Shown in pieces: positions 33,986 through 45,190 of a DNA stretch of 64,000 bases. Source of the DNA: Datura wrightii (lineage: Eukaryota > Streptophyta > Magnoliopsida > Solanales > Solanaceae). The translations under genes were made by a program, and so were the position numbers. The notes under the pieces are model-generated. The model did not search any database. It saw only the letters and a list, made by a program, of their open reading frames with translations, and was not told where the DNA came from. The DNA lies in assembly GCA_035772735.1 (NCBI GenBank), contig JASDFA010000001.1, positions 59,969,001-60,033,000 on the forward strand, in the 5' to 3' direction. Each line of letters starts with the position of its first letter. Positions within the stretch are counted from its first letter, which is position 1.

Positions 33986-36085
33986 ATTGAGTGGTGATAA
34001 GCCATTAGTTATTTATTAATTTAAACTTTCTTTGCATCTTGTTTGTTTTACTTCTTTTCACTTCACGTTGGTGTTATCTTTGGGTGTTGCAAGGTTGAAC
34101 AAGGTGTGGAATGTGATGATAAATAGACGAAGCAAAGTTGAGAATCCAACTTTGGACATGTAAAACGTAGGTCGAACGTCATGAACCGCAGGTCTACTGC
34201 AGGTTATATCTCAAAGACATGGAAAGAAAAAACTCCAAGGTAAATGTCTTCATTATATCAAGGATTTCTTGCACTCATTCCTCCCTTATTGTGTACAACT
34301 TTGTGCCTCAAAGATAATGTTTGTCTTGTTTTTCGATTTTATGTGTTTATTGTTGATGTTTCGTTGGGGGATGAAGTCTGAATAATCCCTTGCGAGTGAT
34401 GTATGATATTTCCCTATGATGGATTGGGTAGCATCATTCTTAAGGGTAAATCATCATTACTTGTTAGTAGCATCACCATTTAAGATATTAGTATTTAAAT
34501 ACACTCCAAGGGTTTTTTATACTACGGTTCTTTCCCAAGAAGTGATTTCTTTGTCTTTCCTTTTTATTGTTGAATCGGATTGGCACTTCCTGATGATAGA
34601 TAGAGAGGCGGCTTTCTTAGGGGAAAATGTCAAGTCTAGAGTCTTGTTGAGTCATTTGTGCACTTGCTTGATGAGGTACCTCCAATATTTCTTGCTTGGC
34701 ATTGTGCATGATATTTTGAAAAGAAAAGGAGGGCATTTAAATGTGAGAATGAGAACTTCCTTGTCATGAATTATACATTCGTTGCTTGGCTTTTTGTTTC
34801 GTAACTAGCTTGTCGAAAGTCATTCTCTTAATGCGATGAAGTAAGTGTGTGAATTTCTTGGATTGTGATGCCTTGTGTGGTGAGGATTTTTAGCCTAATT
34901 CTTGTTACTTCACCCAAAATGACCTCCTTGAACATCTTCCATCGTTAGCCAATGTTGAGCCCCTTGAACCTTCTTCTTGGAAACTACATTATGAGCCTAA
35001 TGACCCTTTTTAATCCCGTTGTTTGCCACCCATCCTCCCTAATTTCTAGTGATGGAAGAATTTTCAAAAAGAGGGCTTCAAGCCTAAGAAATGGGGAGAG
35101 ATAAGGAAATGAGTCTGGAATGAGGCAAGAGCCTATGTTTAGAGGTAAGAAAAGGAGGAGACATGAGAGCTTCAATTTGAGGTAGCATCACATTGTGATC
35201 AAAATGAATAAAATGATAGGTTGAGAGTTCTTGGTTCTTCAAAAGAGAAAAAGAATAGTGAATTGGTTCTACCTCTTGCTCAGATGAGGCTAATTGTGAG
35301 ATCGAATGAAGTTATAAGGAGAGCAATTGAGAAATGAAAGCCAAAGATGATGAAATATGATAGATAAGAAGGAGTGATTGAAAAGAGTTGATGGGAGGTT
35401 ACAAATATTCACAAAAAGCATTAGAGAGGCTCTAGTCACTAGAGCTAAATATTCTCCTACCCTTACCCCTAGCCTTCATTATGACCCGCAAGTCCTAATT
35501 GATTTGGAGTGTAGCAACACTACATTAGTGGTGATATACATGAAGGGCAAGCCTATGGATCAATTTGTATGCACTTGAATTTCTTTGTGAGAGTGAGCGC
35601 ATTTGTCTTATCTTATAATCCCTATATGTGAAATGCTAAAAAAAATGTTTGGGATTCTCTCTTCTTGTGAGTGGCATTACTTCCTTGGGATACATGCTTA
35701 AAATTGTTTTCAAAAAAGTTGCATAAATGAGGCAGCGTGTAGCGAACTTGATGGCAAGATTTGAATGTGAATTGTCAATGACTTGAGATACTCTTTAAAC
35801 TTGTTTCGATGAACTATGCCCCTTGTTTGAATGGAAGGAATGCATGCAAGATATGTTTAATGATTGTGGTCACCTATTGAAGCTTGTGCAACATGGTTTG
35901 AGTCTTTTCCTTTTCTTGAGTTGGTGTATAATGTTTGGGTTGTCTTAAGGCTTAATGATTTTATGGGCAACTGTCGTAGTGCTCTAAGCTTTAGCAATGT
36001 CCTTTTGGGCAAGAATGTCTTGATTAGCCCTTGATGCAAAAACTCATATATCATGTTGTTCATTTTCTCAATTGTAAAGAATTTG
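33986..36085 (+). other. Internal non-coding region of the coding-free element
   Basis: No gag, protease, RT, RNase H or integrase word is visible on either strand. A 117-codon open stretch at 34416-34769 (FLMIDREAAFLGENVKSR) matches no family I know and has no support as a gene. At 35560-35620 the words CACTTGAATTTCTTTGTGAGAGTGAGCG recur in the 3' regions of element VI (near 62620) and, weaker, element 0 (near 2560). This marks the region as a retained Athila 3' untranslated segment. Confidence 0.65.
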
Positions 36086-36124
36086 CATTACTTGAGGACA
36101 AGCAATGGTTAAAGTTTGTGGGTT
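36086..36124 (+). promoter_or_regulatory. Hairpin and polypurine tract of the coding-free element
   Basis: CATTACTTG-AGGA-CAAGCAATG (36086-36107) pairs at 8 of 9 positions around an AGGA loop. The tract GTTAAAGTTTGTGGGTT (36108-36124) abuts the 3' LTR. Confidence 0.8.
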
Positions 36125-37645
36125 TGATGAGTTGGAAATTAACCAACTCATTAGGCTCTTAAGCATGAGTTTTTGCCTAGTTTTTGAGTCATTTTTGTGG
36201 ATTTTATGACCTTTCTCTTTAATTCTTTGTAGGTACTTCACGTGAGTGGAGAAAGAATGAAATCGAGCAAAACACATGAATTTGAGGCGGATTTTGAAGA
36301 GTTAGCATATGTAAGAGAGGATCCAAAGATAAGGGAAGATTTGAGCTCAAAGAGAGGTGTAAGGACATGCTTTGAATCGGCTAAACGCGAACCCAGAAGG
36401 GCGAAATGCTGAAATTCTGAAGCTACTACCCAGACTGGCTATTCAATTGGCTATTCACAGAATGGCATCGGCTAAATGCCCATTGAACCACCGGTTCCCC
36501 CTTCCAGGACACTGTTTTCAATTGGCTACAGTTTGGTATTCCGCGGATTGACACCGGCTAAACGTCGGTTCTTCACAAGAAAGGCCATCTAATGAAGGTA
36601 AAAAAAAGGTAAAGAAAGGTCTCCAAAGCATCTAAAAGACTCAAGGGCATTTGGGGAAAGTTATACACAAGAAAGTATACACATTTAGATAGCTTTCATT
36701 GTACACCAACTATGGAATTATCATTCATTCATCATCTTTTTATTCATAGAACAATAGAAATTGTAGATTTCTCTCAACATAGAATAGAAAGTTCTTCTTT
36801 TTGAGGAATCCCCCTTATGGGAGAATTCCACCATTGCTGCAAACCTTGTGAAGCAATTAGATGAACCTATATTGTGAATGTTGAGAAAGTTATTTGGGTA
36901 TGTAGATCTAAATTTCTAGTTAGGAGTGTATGCATGGTAGGTTTGAATGTATAAATAAATATTGATGAATTGTTTTGAAATTCTCATTGTAACTTAGATA
37001 TATTGTCTTCTCCCAAGTTTTAATTGCCAAAATTGATGGACGCAAAAATGAATTTTGCTTGAGAGAAAAAGGTGAGAATTGGGTGAGAAGAAAATGGTGA
37101 GAATTTGGAGTGTTGATGTATGGGATTGAGCTAGGGATAGTCAATACCCACATCTTCACTCCATTAAAGGTCAAGGCTATAAATAGTTATCCCTTCCGCA
37201 AACTTTTGTATTTGATAACTTGAATTGGCATTGGGATTTGTCAAAACTCAAGGTATAAATATTCTTATGGTTGAAAAAAAAGAGAATGTGATTTATCCAG
37301 AACTATCTAAGTTGAATTTGAATTTAGCCAATGAAGTAGCCCATGCTAGTTGTTTAACCATGCAACGCACACCCTTAGCTAATTCACTTGAGAATGCAAC
37401 AATTGGAATTCCCCCCAGTTAGTCTTAAATTAGAATTAGGTAGTTATTTTCCTTTAATTTCACCCCAAATTTTACTTTTCAAATATTGAACAACGATGCA
37501 CTCTAGTTTGAGTTAGTTTATAACTCTTGAATTATCGACTCAATTCTCTGTGGGATTTAACCCCCGACATCCATCGAGATATTTTTTTGGTACAATGATC
37601 GTTTACACTCTTTCATAAAAGAGGAGTGTAGTTTGGACGTTATCA
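36125..37645 (+). repeat. 3' LTR of the coding-free element
   Basis: 1,521 bp, TGATGAGTTGG to GACGTTATCA. It shares the motif block (36370-36590). It lies in inverted orientation to the related LTR at 38108-39675, 462 bp away. Confidence 0.9.
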
Positions 37646-38107
37646 CTTTTTATTAAGGGTATTTTCATAATTCCTAAGCTCTATGATCCTAAACTACGTC
37701 ATTTTAAGCTCAATTAGAAGGGTTTTAAGGGTGCTTAACCTATTGTAAGACTCACCATTCCAGTCATTCAAGTTTATAGTTCTTCATCGGAGATCAAGCT
37801 TGAGAAATTCCCCAATTTTCTCTAATTTTCTTAGGGATTTCAAAAGGGAGTGTAAATCGGGTTTTCCCGGGTATGTGGGGTTATGAATGGGTTATTCCTT
37901 TACTTCCATGCCCAAATTCTCTCCTAAATCATGTAATTCTAAGTTGATGAATCTATGGAGGTTTTAACCCAATTTGTGAAATTCTCTAAGTATCTATCAT
38001 GGGTAAGTTCTATTCATGTTTCCAATGTTGTTTTACGATTAGTGGGCATGCTTTATAATGTTTTTGATTAGAAATTTATGATTTTAATGTATTACAATTA
38101 TGATGTC
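37646..38107 (+). repeat. Element III 3' LTR, second part
   Basis: Continues the LTR after the coding-free insertion; TATTAAGGGTATTTTCATAA and TCACCATTCCA align with 17706 and 17806 in the 5' LTR. It ends at 38107, where the minus-strand Athila-like LTR begins; the matching continuation (CAATTATGAAAGTTCATG at 18156) was not found to the right. Confidence 0.8.
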
Positions 38108-39675
38108 TGATAACGTACAAAATACACTCTTCGTTACAAAAGAGCATTAACGGTCGTTGTATCAAAACAAATATCCCGACGGGTGTCGGGGTCGAATCCC
38201 ACAGAGACTAACAAATAATATGCACAAGTGTTGTTTGGAAAATTAAAATTAGTTCGCACCACACAAAAAAACAAAGCAATAAACATTTTGGGGGAGACTT
38301 AATGTTAACAATATGATATAGATTCTAACTCTGCTAATTAGAATAGAAAAATAACCAAAGTTGTCGAATATAATGAGAAGGACTAGAGGCGTGGTGTAGA
38401 TGATGTGCTAATTAAACAAGGATATGCTAGATCATATCATTAGTTCATATTGTGTAAATAACTTTGGGAAGGTGGATATTCTATATTTTTCAACCCCATA
38501 AATACCTCTTGCTAGAGTTCTTTCGAACCACTAGATACAATTAAATCAATCCAATCAAGTTTGAATTAATAGATGCTCTAATCTCCAGCTATTAGCTATT
38601 AATTAGGAGTGAGAATGTGGGTTTGGCTATATCTAACCCAACTCCACAACATCACATCCATTTCCACCATTAAATTCTCTCCCAATACTCAATTCATCTC
38701 TTTCAAGCAAAAATCAAGTAAGAAAAGTAGACCCACATCTACAATTATAGGTCTTCAATTATAAATTGGAAAGAACTTAACATATTTACACTAATTAAAC
38801 AATATTCAGATGAATCTAGCAATACCCAATCTAATTAAGCACTTATCACCACACACCTCTAGTTAATGATTTAGCTACTCATGGTTAAGAAAGTAAAAAA
38901 CATATTTAACAATAAACTCATTGATTTCAATAATAAGAGTAGAAAAATCAAATTAAACAATAAGTTTTCAACAATGGTGGTACCTTGCTATAGAGGAAGA
39001 AGAAGAAAAAAGAAAAACAATCTTTTACAATTTCCACCAATAGAATTCTACTTTTTTCTTCTACAAAGAGAATGTTCTCAAAATGCTTAAAGTTAAGATC
39101 TGATAAGTACAGAGTACTTCTCTCTAGAATATATCTAAAAGTAAGGTACCCAAGACTCTTTTTTCATTGTTGGACACATTTGCCCCTGCTCAGGCGTTCT
39201 GGCACTTGTGAGAGTAGCAGAGGTTCGCTGGTTGCCTTCTGCAAACCGCCGGCTATAATTGAATGCTCCTTCAGTGACTTCCAGTGTCCTTTGGTGGTTA
39301 ATTCAGTGATTCGCCGACATCCAACCGTGCTCCGCCAATTTCTTTCTCTTTGATCCAACACGTTCAAGTGTCAATAGGTGATTTAACTAGCGAGTTAACC
39401 GTTGAGTTGTCGGTTGATGTCCGCAACCACCAGTTGCTTTGGTTCCCCAAGGGAGTGATCTTCTGTGTTTGGCCGGCGTTTCGCTGGTCTTCTCTGGTGA
39501 AGCACTGGTTTTTACCTGATTCCCTTCTTTTTACTCCACTTCTTGCTCTTTTCTTCAAATCAGATATCTGCACAGAAAAAGGAAAAAAGGGAATAAAATC
39601 CATATAAATGACTTGAAAACTAATATAAAGCTCATGCTTAAGAGCCTAATGAGTTGGTAAATTACTAGCTCATCA
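38108..39675 (-). repeat. 3' LTR of the minus-strand Athila-like element
   Basis: 1,568 bp. Plus-strand ends TGATAACGTA and GCTCATCA, the inverse of the TGATGAG...GTTATCA LTRs of the coding-free element, clearly related but diverged. A motif block with GATTCGCCG / CGGCGTTTCGC-like words is at about 39190-39500. The flank ATGTC (38103-38107) may be half of a target duplication; the partner was not found. Confidence 0.85.
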
Positions 39676-39714
39676 AACCCGCAAACTTGAACCATTACTT
39701 GTCCTCAAGTAATG
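39676..39714 (-). promoter_or_regulatory. Polypurine tract and hairpin of the minus-strand Athila-like element
   Basis: On the minus strand a 9-bp perfect hairpin CATTACTTG-AGGA-CAAGTAATG (39714-39693) precedes GTTCAAGTTTGCGGGTT (39692-39676) and the LTR. This is the longest perfect stem of the eight in the window. Confidence 0.85.
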
Positions 39715-40704
39715 CAGTTCTTATCAGATGAAGAACATGCCACTCCTCACAAGTTTATATATCAATGACCACTTGACTTATGACAACCCAAATTCTCACC
39801 AACTCACCGAAAAAGAGAAGCAAATTCCCCGAAAAACAAGAAAAATGGAAAATTTTCAAGAGTCCACCACCATTCAAAAACATGATTCAACAAGATCTTT
39901 TATTTTGCAAAACGATGGCATTTCTTATCCACGAAGTATACATAGCATCTCAATTCATAATCATTGCACATTCAAAGCTTGCCTTAGAGCTTGCACTTCT
40001 CATGTCCTATGCACACATTTACCCTTAATGCAACTGTGTCCTCAAAAGGGATGATGCCACTCACAGAAGAGAAATTCCCTATTCTTTATCATGAAATCAA
40101 TGAATTCACCCAAGGGATCATAAAAAGAGAAGATTACACTCATTCTCCCAAAAGAAATCTTCATGCACACAACTCGACCCATAGGCTTGCCCTACGTGTA
40201 ATTCGCCACTAATGTAGAGTAACTGCACTCAAAATCACTTAGTACTTGTGAGTCGTAATGAAGGCTAGGGCTAGAGATAAGATATATATTTAGCTTTAGT
40301 GACTAATTCCTCCCTAATGCCTTTACAACATCCAGTAATCTCCCAACATCTTGTTTACGTCACTCCACCTTATTTCTCCTTGTTCATTATCTTCATCTTT
40401 TGTGTAACAGGAGCCACCCTTATAGCATCTATGAATTTCATATTTAGCCTCACTATGCAAGAGATAACACCTATTAACTATTTTCCTCTTTTGATGATTC
40501 AAGGTTTTTCACCCCCATTGAGTCACTCATCTTCATCATAATTTTGGTGCTACCTCAATCGTAGACTTCTCATTTTTCACCTACTCTTGCTAACCCCCAA
40601 ACTTAGGCTTTTGACTCATTTCAGATTCATTCCCTTATTGCTCCTCATTTCTTGGGTTGCAAACCCCATTTTGTTCATCACTAGAAATTAGGGAGGATGG
40701 GTGT
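39715..40704 (-). other. 3' untranslated region of the minus Athila-like element, left piece
   Basis: Non-coding. The reverse complement aligns with about 35030-36085 of the coding-free element (GAAGGCTAGGGCTAGAG at 40259 against the complement of 35463-35486). Open stretches at 39728-40054 and 40299-40541 are not conserved as proteins and look like chance. Confidence 0.65.
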
Positions 40705-43118
40705 TGTAATACCCCGTAAGTGCCTAAGACTAGACCCGGGATTTTAAAATGCAAAGTGGCAGAAATCTAGAAATCATCTTAGAACGAGCCACGTAATGGA
40801 TCATTGGTTCTACCAACGGTCCGTAGGTAGTGCCCATGGTAAGGTGCAGCCAGGTTGAAGTTGGGAGTAACGGATCCAGGGTACGACTCGTATGAAGATG
40901 CAACAAGTCGTAGGTTGTGGTAGTTGGTTGTCACCAGGGTATCAGGGATGAAGGGTACGAGTCAAGGAATGACTCTTTGTGGGTAACCATGAGCCGTGGT
41001 AAGTGCCCGTGGGAAGGAGTAGGGAAGTTCCCAGTCAAAGCAATGGATGGAGACCACGATTCATTGGTAGTTTTCACGAGTTGTGGTATGGCTCGTGGGA
41101 AGGCCCAGGTGCAGGTCGTCAGGGGAAGTACGGGAGGTTTCAACAGGCCATACATTATTGTAACGACCCATCCTATCGAGTCATGGATCGAATCTGAGAA
41201 GTGAAGTTTATGAAGTGGATACAACGGACGGATACCACGAGTCGTGGTATCCTGGTACGACCCATAAGATCACCTGTTGTTACCACCAGTGCAGAATTTT
41301 TAGGAAATTCATTAAGGGTATTTTCATCATTCCTAAGTCCTATGGTCCTAAACTACATTGTTTAAGGCTCTAATGCAGTATTTTATGAGGGTAAACTCTA
41401 TCCTAGGCTCATTCATATCCATGCATTCATATTGAAAGGGCTTAGGAGGTGATCAAGTTAGAAATTTTCAAGCTTTCCTTCCATCATTCATTGGGCTTTT
41501 AAGAAGTGCTAAAATTTGATCTTCCCCAGGTATGTAGGGTTATGAATGGGTGAATCCGTTCACACTCATGCCCAATCACTCTCTAAATCATTAAATTTCA
41601 ATATTTATTCCATTGGGTTTTAACCCAATACATGAAATTTCTAATTTTCTACATGGGTATGACCTAAGTGTGTTTTTATTATTGAACTATGAGTCATGGG
41701 CCAGTTTTACATTGATTTCAATTACAATCATGTTTCAAGCTTTATAAATCAAAATGCCCATTTATGAGAAATTCATGAAAGTTGAGATTTATGATGAATG
41801 ATCAAGTATGATGAGAGATTATTGATGAAAAGCATATTTTCGATTTACCCATGTTTGTAGTCATATTTTAGAGTGAATTGAGTATTTTCAAGCATGTTGA
41901 AGTATTGGGAAATGCCCACATGTTAAAGTATGATTTATGATTTCCCGAATTGAGCTTACCACATGGTTTTGGGGCGAAGACTCCCAATTATTTTCAGCTT
42001 ATGGTATGGCTTGAGATAAAGCTTCTCAAATATATATGTATATATTAGATTTGAGATGTATTTGATTACTGAGCTTCGTCAATAGACGATGGTGAGCATC
42101 ATTAAAAATAACGCTGGAGAGCATATGCATGTTTTTGGGAGTAATGTCTAGAACCGAGTAGGCTAAAGGGTCGATCACTCTATGCCTCATAACGACACAC
42201 CAACATAGGTTGATTCATACATATATACTTTAGGACCTCCCTTGTGAGATTTCCCCTGCCCGATTTGGGCCACGAGCTTGATATCGATATCATGGTATCG
42301 TCCTTATCCCTGGAAAGGCTTTAGATGGCTCTACCCACTTGAGTGTGATAGTTGGTATCACGTAAGCTCTATTGTGGTATGTCGGTTATATGAAGAGTCT
42401 CCCATTGTTCCTCATGATTTCAGTTATGCATTTCCATCATTCATGATATATATATCTACATGTGTTCTAAAGAAGGTTTGATCTGATGTTTAGCTTTACT
42501 TATTATTAATAGATTTCAGCTTTGGGTCAATCAATTCAGTTATGATGTTATGTATGTTGAGATCATGTTTTCAGAATATAGCATGCAGCCCTACTCTCAG
42601 ATTCTTATTTTGTTTATGTGTTATTTTATGCACATTTTAAATGATTTTACTTATTTAAGCAGTTTTACTTACCTTGCATACTCGTTACATTCCACATACT
42701 GACCGCATAATTTATGTTGTGTCGTTTTATGATACAAGCCCCAATACTCAGACTCAGCCTCGTCCTTAGCCAACCTTTTAGAGTTAGCATCTCACAGCTG
42801 TTGGTGAGTCCTCATCTCCCGAGGACCATGCTCTATCATTTTTCTTTAGGTACTTAGTTTCAAACTTAGAGAGTTAGTTGGGGGTCTTGTCCCACCAACT
42901 CATCAGTATTAGAGGCCTTTCAAACATAGAATGTAATCAGCTTCAGATTCGTATATATTTCTGATGTTATGCTTATTTCAGACTTCCGCTAAGTTTATCA
43001 TGTTGTTCTATCATTTCCATGATTTAGCTAGACATATGTTCATGTCATGGGTCGACTTGGAGTCCCTCAGGGTTCCTTGTCCCGTGTCTCGATCCGGGCC
43101 ACGTTTGGCTTTATGACA
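40705..43118 (+). repeat. Element V 5' LTR
   Basis: 2,414 bp, collinear with 48490-50377 except that the 3' LTR lacks about 525 bp present here at about 41708-42233. A motif block of ACGACTCGT / GGTACGACCC words lies at 40790-41290, 85-585 bp into the LTR. Confidence 0.9.
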
Positions 43119-43122
43119 AACT

Positions 43123-43134
43123 TGGTATCAGAGC
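43123..43134 (+). promoter_or_regulatory. Primer binding site of element V (initiator Met tRNA)
   Basis: A perfect TGGTATCAGAGC 4 nt after the LTR end. Confidence 0.9.
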
Positions 43135-43318
43135 TATAGGTTTGAAATGTCCTAGGGTTTCTAAAAGCAGCGTCAAGTAGATTCTTTTTCATGGGTGTGA
43201 AGCGTGCCACACTTATGATGAAGAGGCTACAAGATGTTTAGGAAATGTTCTCTTCTTTCATGATCTATGTCGTGTGATAAAATGTCTCACTATCCTTGCT
43301 ATTCGCGATTGCAGAATC

Positions 43319-44325
43319 ATGGCTCCCCAAAGAGTAAATGGTAGGAAGAATGGAAATGGAAACGACGATGAGGATGGCAATGAAAATGGGCACCAACAAG
43401 CCCCACCAGTCTAGGAGCAGTATGCACCAGAGATGGTTGCCCATGCTGAATTTAGGGCAGCTATTTAGATGCTAGCACAGGCCTTGACCGCCCAGATCAG
43501 ACAGCAGGCAGCGGCCCATGTCCCGCAAAATGGAAACGCTGCAGTAGCTCGAGTCAGGGATTTCCTAAGAATGAACCCACCAGAGTTCCTTGGGTCAAAG
43601 GTGGATGAGGACCCGCATGAGTTCATTGATGAGATTGTGAAGATCACCCAGGTCATGGGGGTGAATGGAGTTGAATGTGCTGAGTTGGCCTTATATCAGT
43701 TAAAAGGGGTCGCACACATCTGGTTTCAACAATGGAAAGATAGTAGGGCTACCGGGGTTGGCCTTGTCACTTGGGAGGAGTTCTATGTTGCGTTCCTAGA
43801 TCAGTTCTTCCCTCGTGAGATGAGGGAGTTGAAGGCAGCCGAGTTCATGAATCTTAAGCATGGGAAGATGACGGTACAATAGTACACCCTTGAGTTCAGT
43901 CTCTTATCAAAGTACGCCCCAGAGTTAGTGGTGGATCAGAAGGCGCGAGTGAGCAGATTTGTTCATGGGGTGGCGGGCCATTTAGATAAAGATTGCAGGA
44001 CCGCCTATGCTCCATCAGGATACGGATTTTCCTCGGATAGTCTTGTACACCCAGTAGATGAAGGCGGCGCATATGAGGGAGAGAGAGGCCAAGAAGGACA
44101 GGACTGATAGTTATGGGCACCGACAGCAGATCCACCAGAGATCTTCATCCCCAGCTTCTTCAGCGTTAAGTGTGCCATCCAGACATAGGCACGACCAGAG
44201 AGGGCGAGCATCAGGCTCTAGGGGTTAGAGTAGCAGGCCCACAGATTCCAACATCCCATCTTGCCGCAGGTGTGATCGAGGGAACACGAGTCAGTGCTTG
44301 GTAGGTACAGGTGCTTGCTTCGGGT
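43319..44325 (+). pseudogene. Element V gag, degenerate
   Basis: It starts at the ATG 43319 (MAPQRVNGRKNGNGNDDEDG), with TAG stops at about 43413 and 43468 where relatives have CAG. The capsid core is open at 43469-43882: RVRDFLRMNPPEFLGSKVDE, DPHEFIDEIVKITQVMG, LALYQLKGVAHIWFQQWK, FLDQFFPREMRELKAAEF. After another TAG at 43879 it continues with LEFSLLSKYAPELV and RVSRFVHGVAGHL, then shifts frame near 44000. The zinc knuckle (about 44309, start of CFGC) is interrupted by foreign sequence. Gag would form the particle shell. Confidence 0.85.
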
Positions 44326-44668
44326 GTCCAATATTCCACTAACAGACGCAAATGTCCGGAACACGGCATAACATGCAAATCGCTCCGCCTGAGTAGAGAG
44401 ATAGAGAGAGAGAGAGAGAGTACGGCAAAAGCATTAAGCAAGAGGCGTATGCCTGAGCAGAGACACCCACACTGTACAATTCTGTAGGTATTTAGGGCCT
44501 TTTCAGTCCTTTGTTTTTTGTTGTATCAGTTGAACAATAGCACTAGTTATGGATATATATGAATGTGTAAGGTTTGATGTTAATAACTGATTGTTGTTGG
44601 TAGTTATTTCAAAAAATTTCAATCATATGGCTTTAGCAGCTAGTCCTCACCAGACTTGCTCAGAGATT
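44326..44668. other. About 340-bp foreign sequence inserted in the element V zinc knuckle
   Basis: The gag frame reads into CFGC at about 44325 and the expected continuation (AGAGATTGCCCAGCAGCTAG) returns at about 44661. Element III has only about 25 bp at the same place. The extra sequence holds a GA microsatellite (44395-44420) and an AT-rich part (44500-44660). I see no clear terminal inverted repeats or target duplication. Part of it (CGCAAATGTCCGGAACACGG) looks like a scrambled knuckle repeat. Confidence 0.6.
44395..44420. repeat. GA microsatellite
   Basis: A run of GA dinucleotides interrupted once, inside the insertion in the element V gag. Confidence 0.9.
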
Positions 44669-44850
44669 GCCCAGCAGCTAGACAGGGCCATGATGGAGGC
44701 TGAGGCCCAGCTTCTAGTTCAGCAGCTCCAGCCGCACCCCCAGCATAGTAGGAGGCATCTACTAGCACAGGTGGCGGTTAGCACCAAAATAGATTATATG
44801 CCTTAGCATCCCGCCAGGAGTAGGATGTCTCTTCGGATGTACTCACTGGT

Positions 44851-45190
44851 ATGTTACGGGTTTTCCATCTTGATGTTTATGCTTTGTTAGATCCAGGGGC
44901 TACCTTGTCTTTTGTGACACTTTATGTGTCTAGTAATTTAAGAGTCAGACCTGAAACCTTGTCAGAACCCTTCTCAGTCTCTACTCCAGTGGGTGACTCA
45001 ATTGTAGCTAGACGAGTATATAGAAGTTGCCCAGTTACAGTCCTTTAGAAAGTCACTTCAGCAGATCTAGTAGAGTTATCCATGACCGATTTTGATGATA
45101 TCCTCAGCATGGATTGGCCATTTGCATGTTATGACTCAGTTAATTGTAGAACCCAAGCAATAGCATTCGAATTTTCGAGTAAGCCAGTCT
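44851..45190 (+). pseudogene. Element V protease, near-intact active site
   Basis: VFHLDVYALLDPGATLSFVT keeps the standard D-P-G-A active site (Asp at about 44890), the best-preserved protease among the chromoviruses here. The domain continues with EPFSVSTPVGDSIVARRVY and SCPVTVL. A TAG at about 45046 (CAG to TAG) ends the frame, which then continues into the RT start (DDILSMDWPFACYDSVNC). Confidence 0.8.

Larger units (their letters stand above)
32443..37645 (+). mobile_element. Coding-free Athila-type LTR element (LARD-like)
   Basis: 5,203 bp: LTRs of 1,525 and 1,521 bp, a decayed Asp-tRNA primer site, a 2.16-kb internal region without gag or pol, the upstream hairpin and a purine-rich tract. 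Target duplication CTATT (32438-32442) / CTTTT (37646-37650), one mismatch. The 3' half of the internal region (about 35000-36124) matches the 3' region of the minus-strand Athila-like element (39676-40704, 50383 onward). It therefore looks like a deletion derivative of that family, moved in trans by an autonomous relative. It sits in the 3' LTR of element III. Confidence 0.85.
17395..38107 (+). mobile_element. Element III: Ty3/Gypsy chromovirus, in three separated pieces
   Basis: Pieces are 17395-22940, 31053-32442 and 37646-38107. Order: 5' LTR (5' end missing), Met-tRNA primer site, gag, protease, reverse transcriptase, RNase H, integrase, chromodomain, polypurine tract, partial 3' LTR. 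Element IV interrupts the integrase; a coding-free element and then the minus-strand Athila-like element interrupt the 3' LTR. The rest of the 3' LTR after 38107 was not found to the right. It belongs to the same group as element V (LTR start TGTAATACCC, end GTGACA). It is dead: deletions, frameshifts and stops throughout. Confidence 0.85.

Noticed and set aside
34416..34769. 117-codon ORF in the coding-free element
   Set aside because: No recognisable domain, not preserved in the related sequence, AT-rich; most likely chance. Mentioned only inside the internal-region feature.
34033..39400. Primer-site-like GTTGTCGGGG / GTGTCGGGG words as possible extra element starts
   Set aside because: The copies near 38185 and 37565 are the conserved end-of-LTR GGGATTCGACCCCGACA signature, not primer sites; only 33968-33985 adjoins an LTR end.
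39728..40541. Plus-strand ORFs of 73-108 codons
   Set aside because: They lie in the reversed 3' untranslated region of the minus Athila-like element; their frames are not kept in the matching part of the coding-free element.
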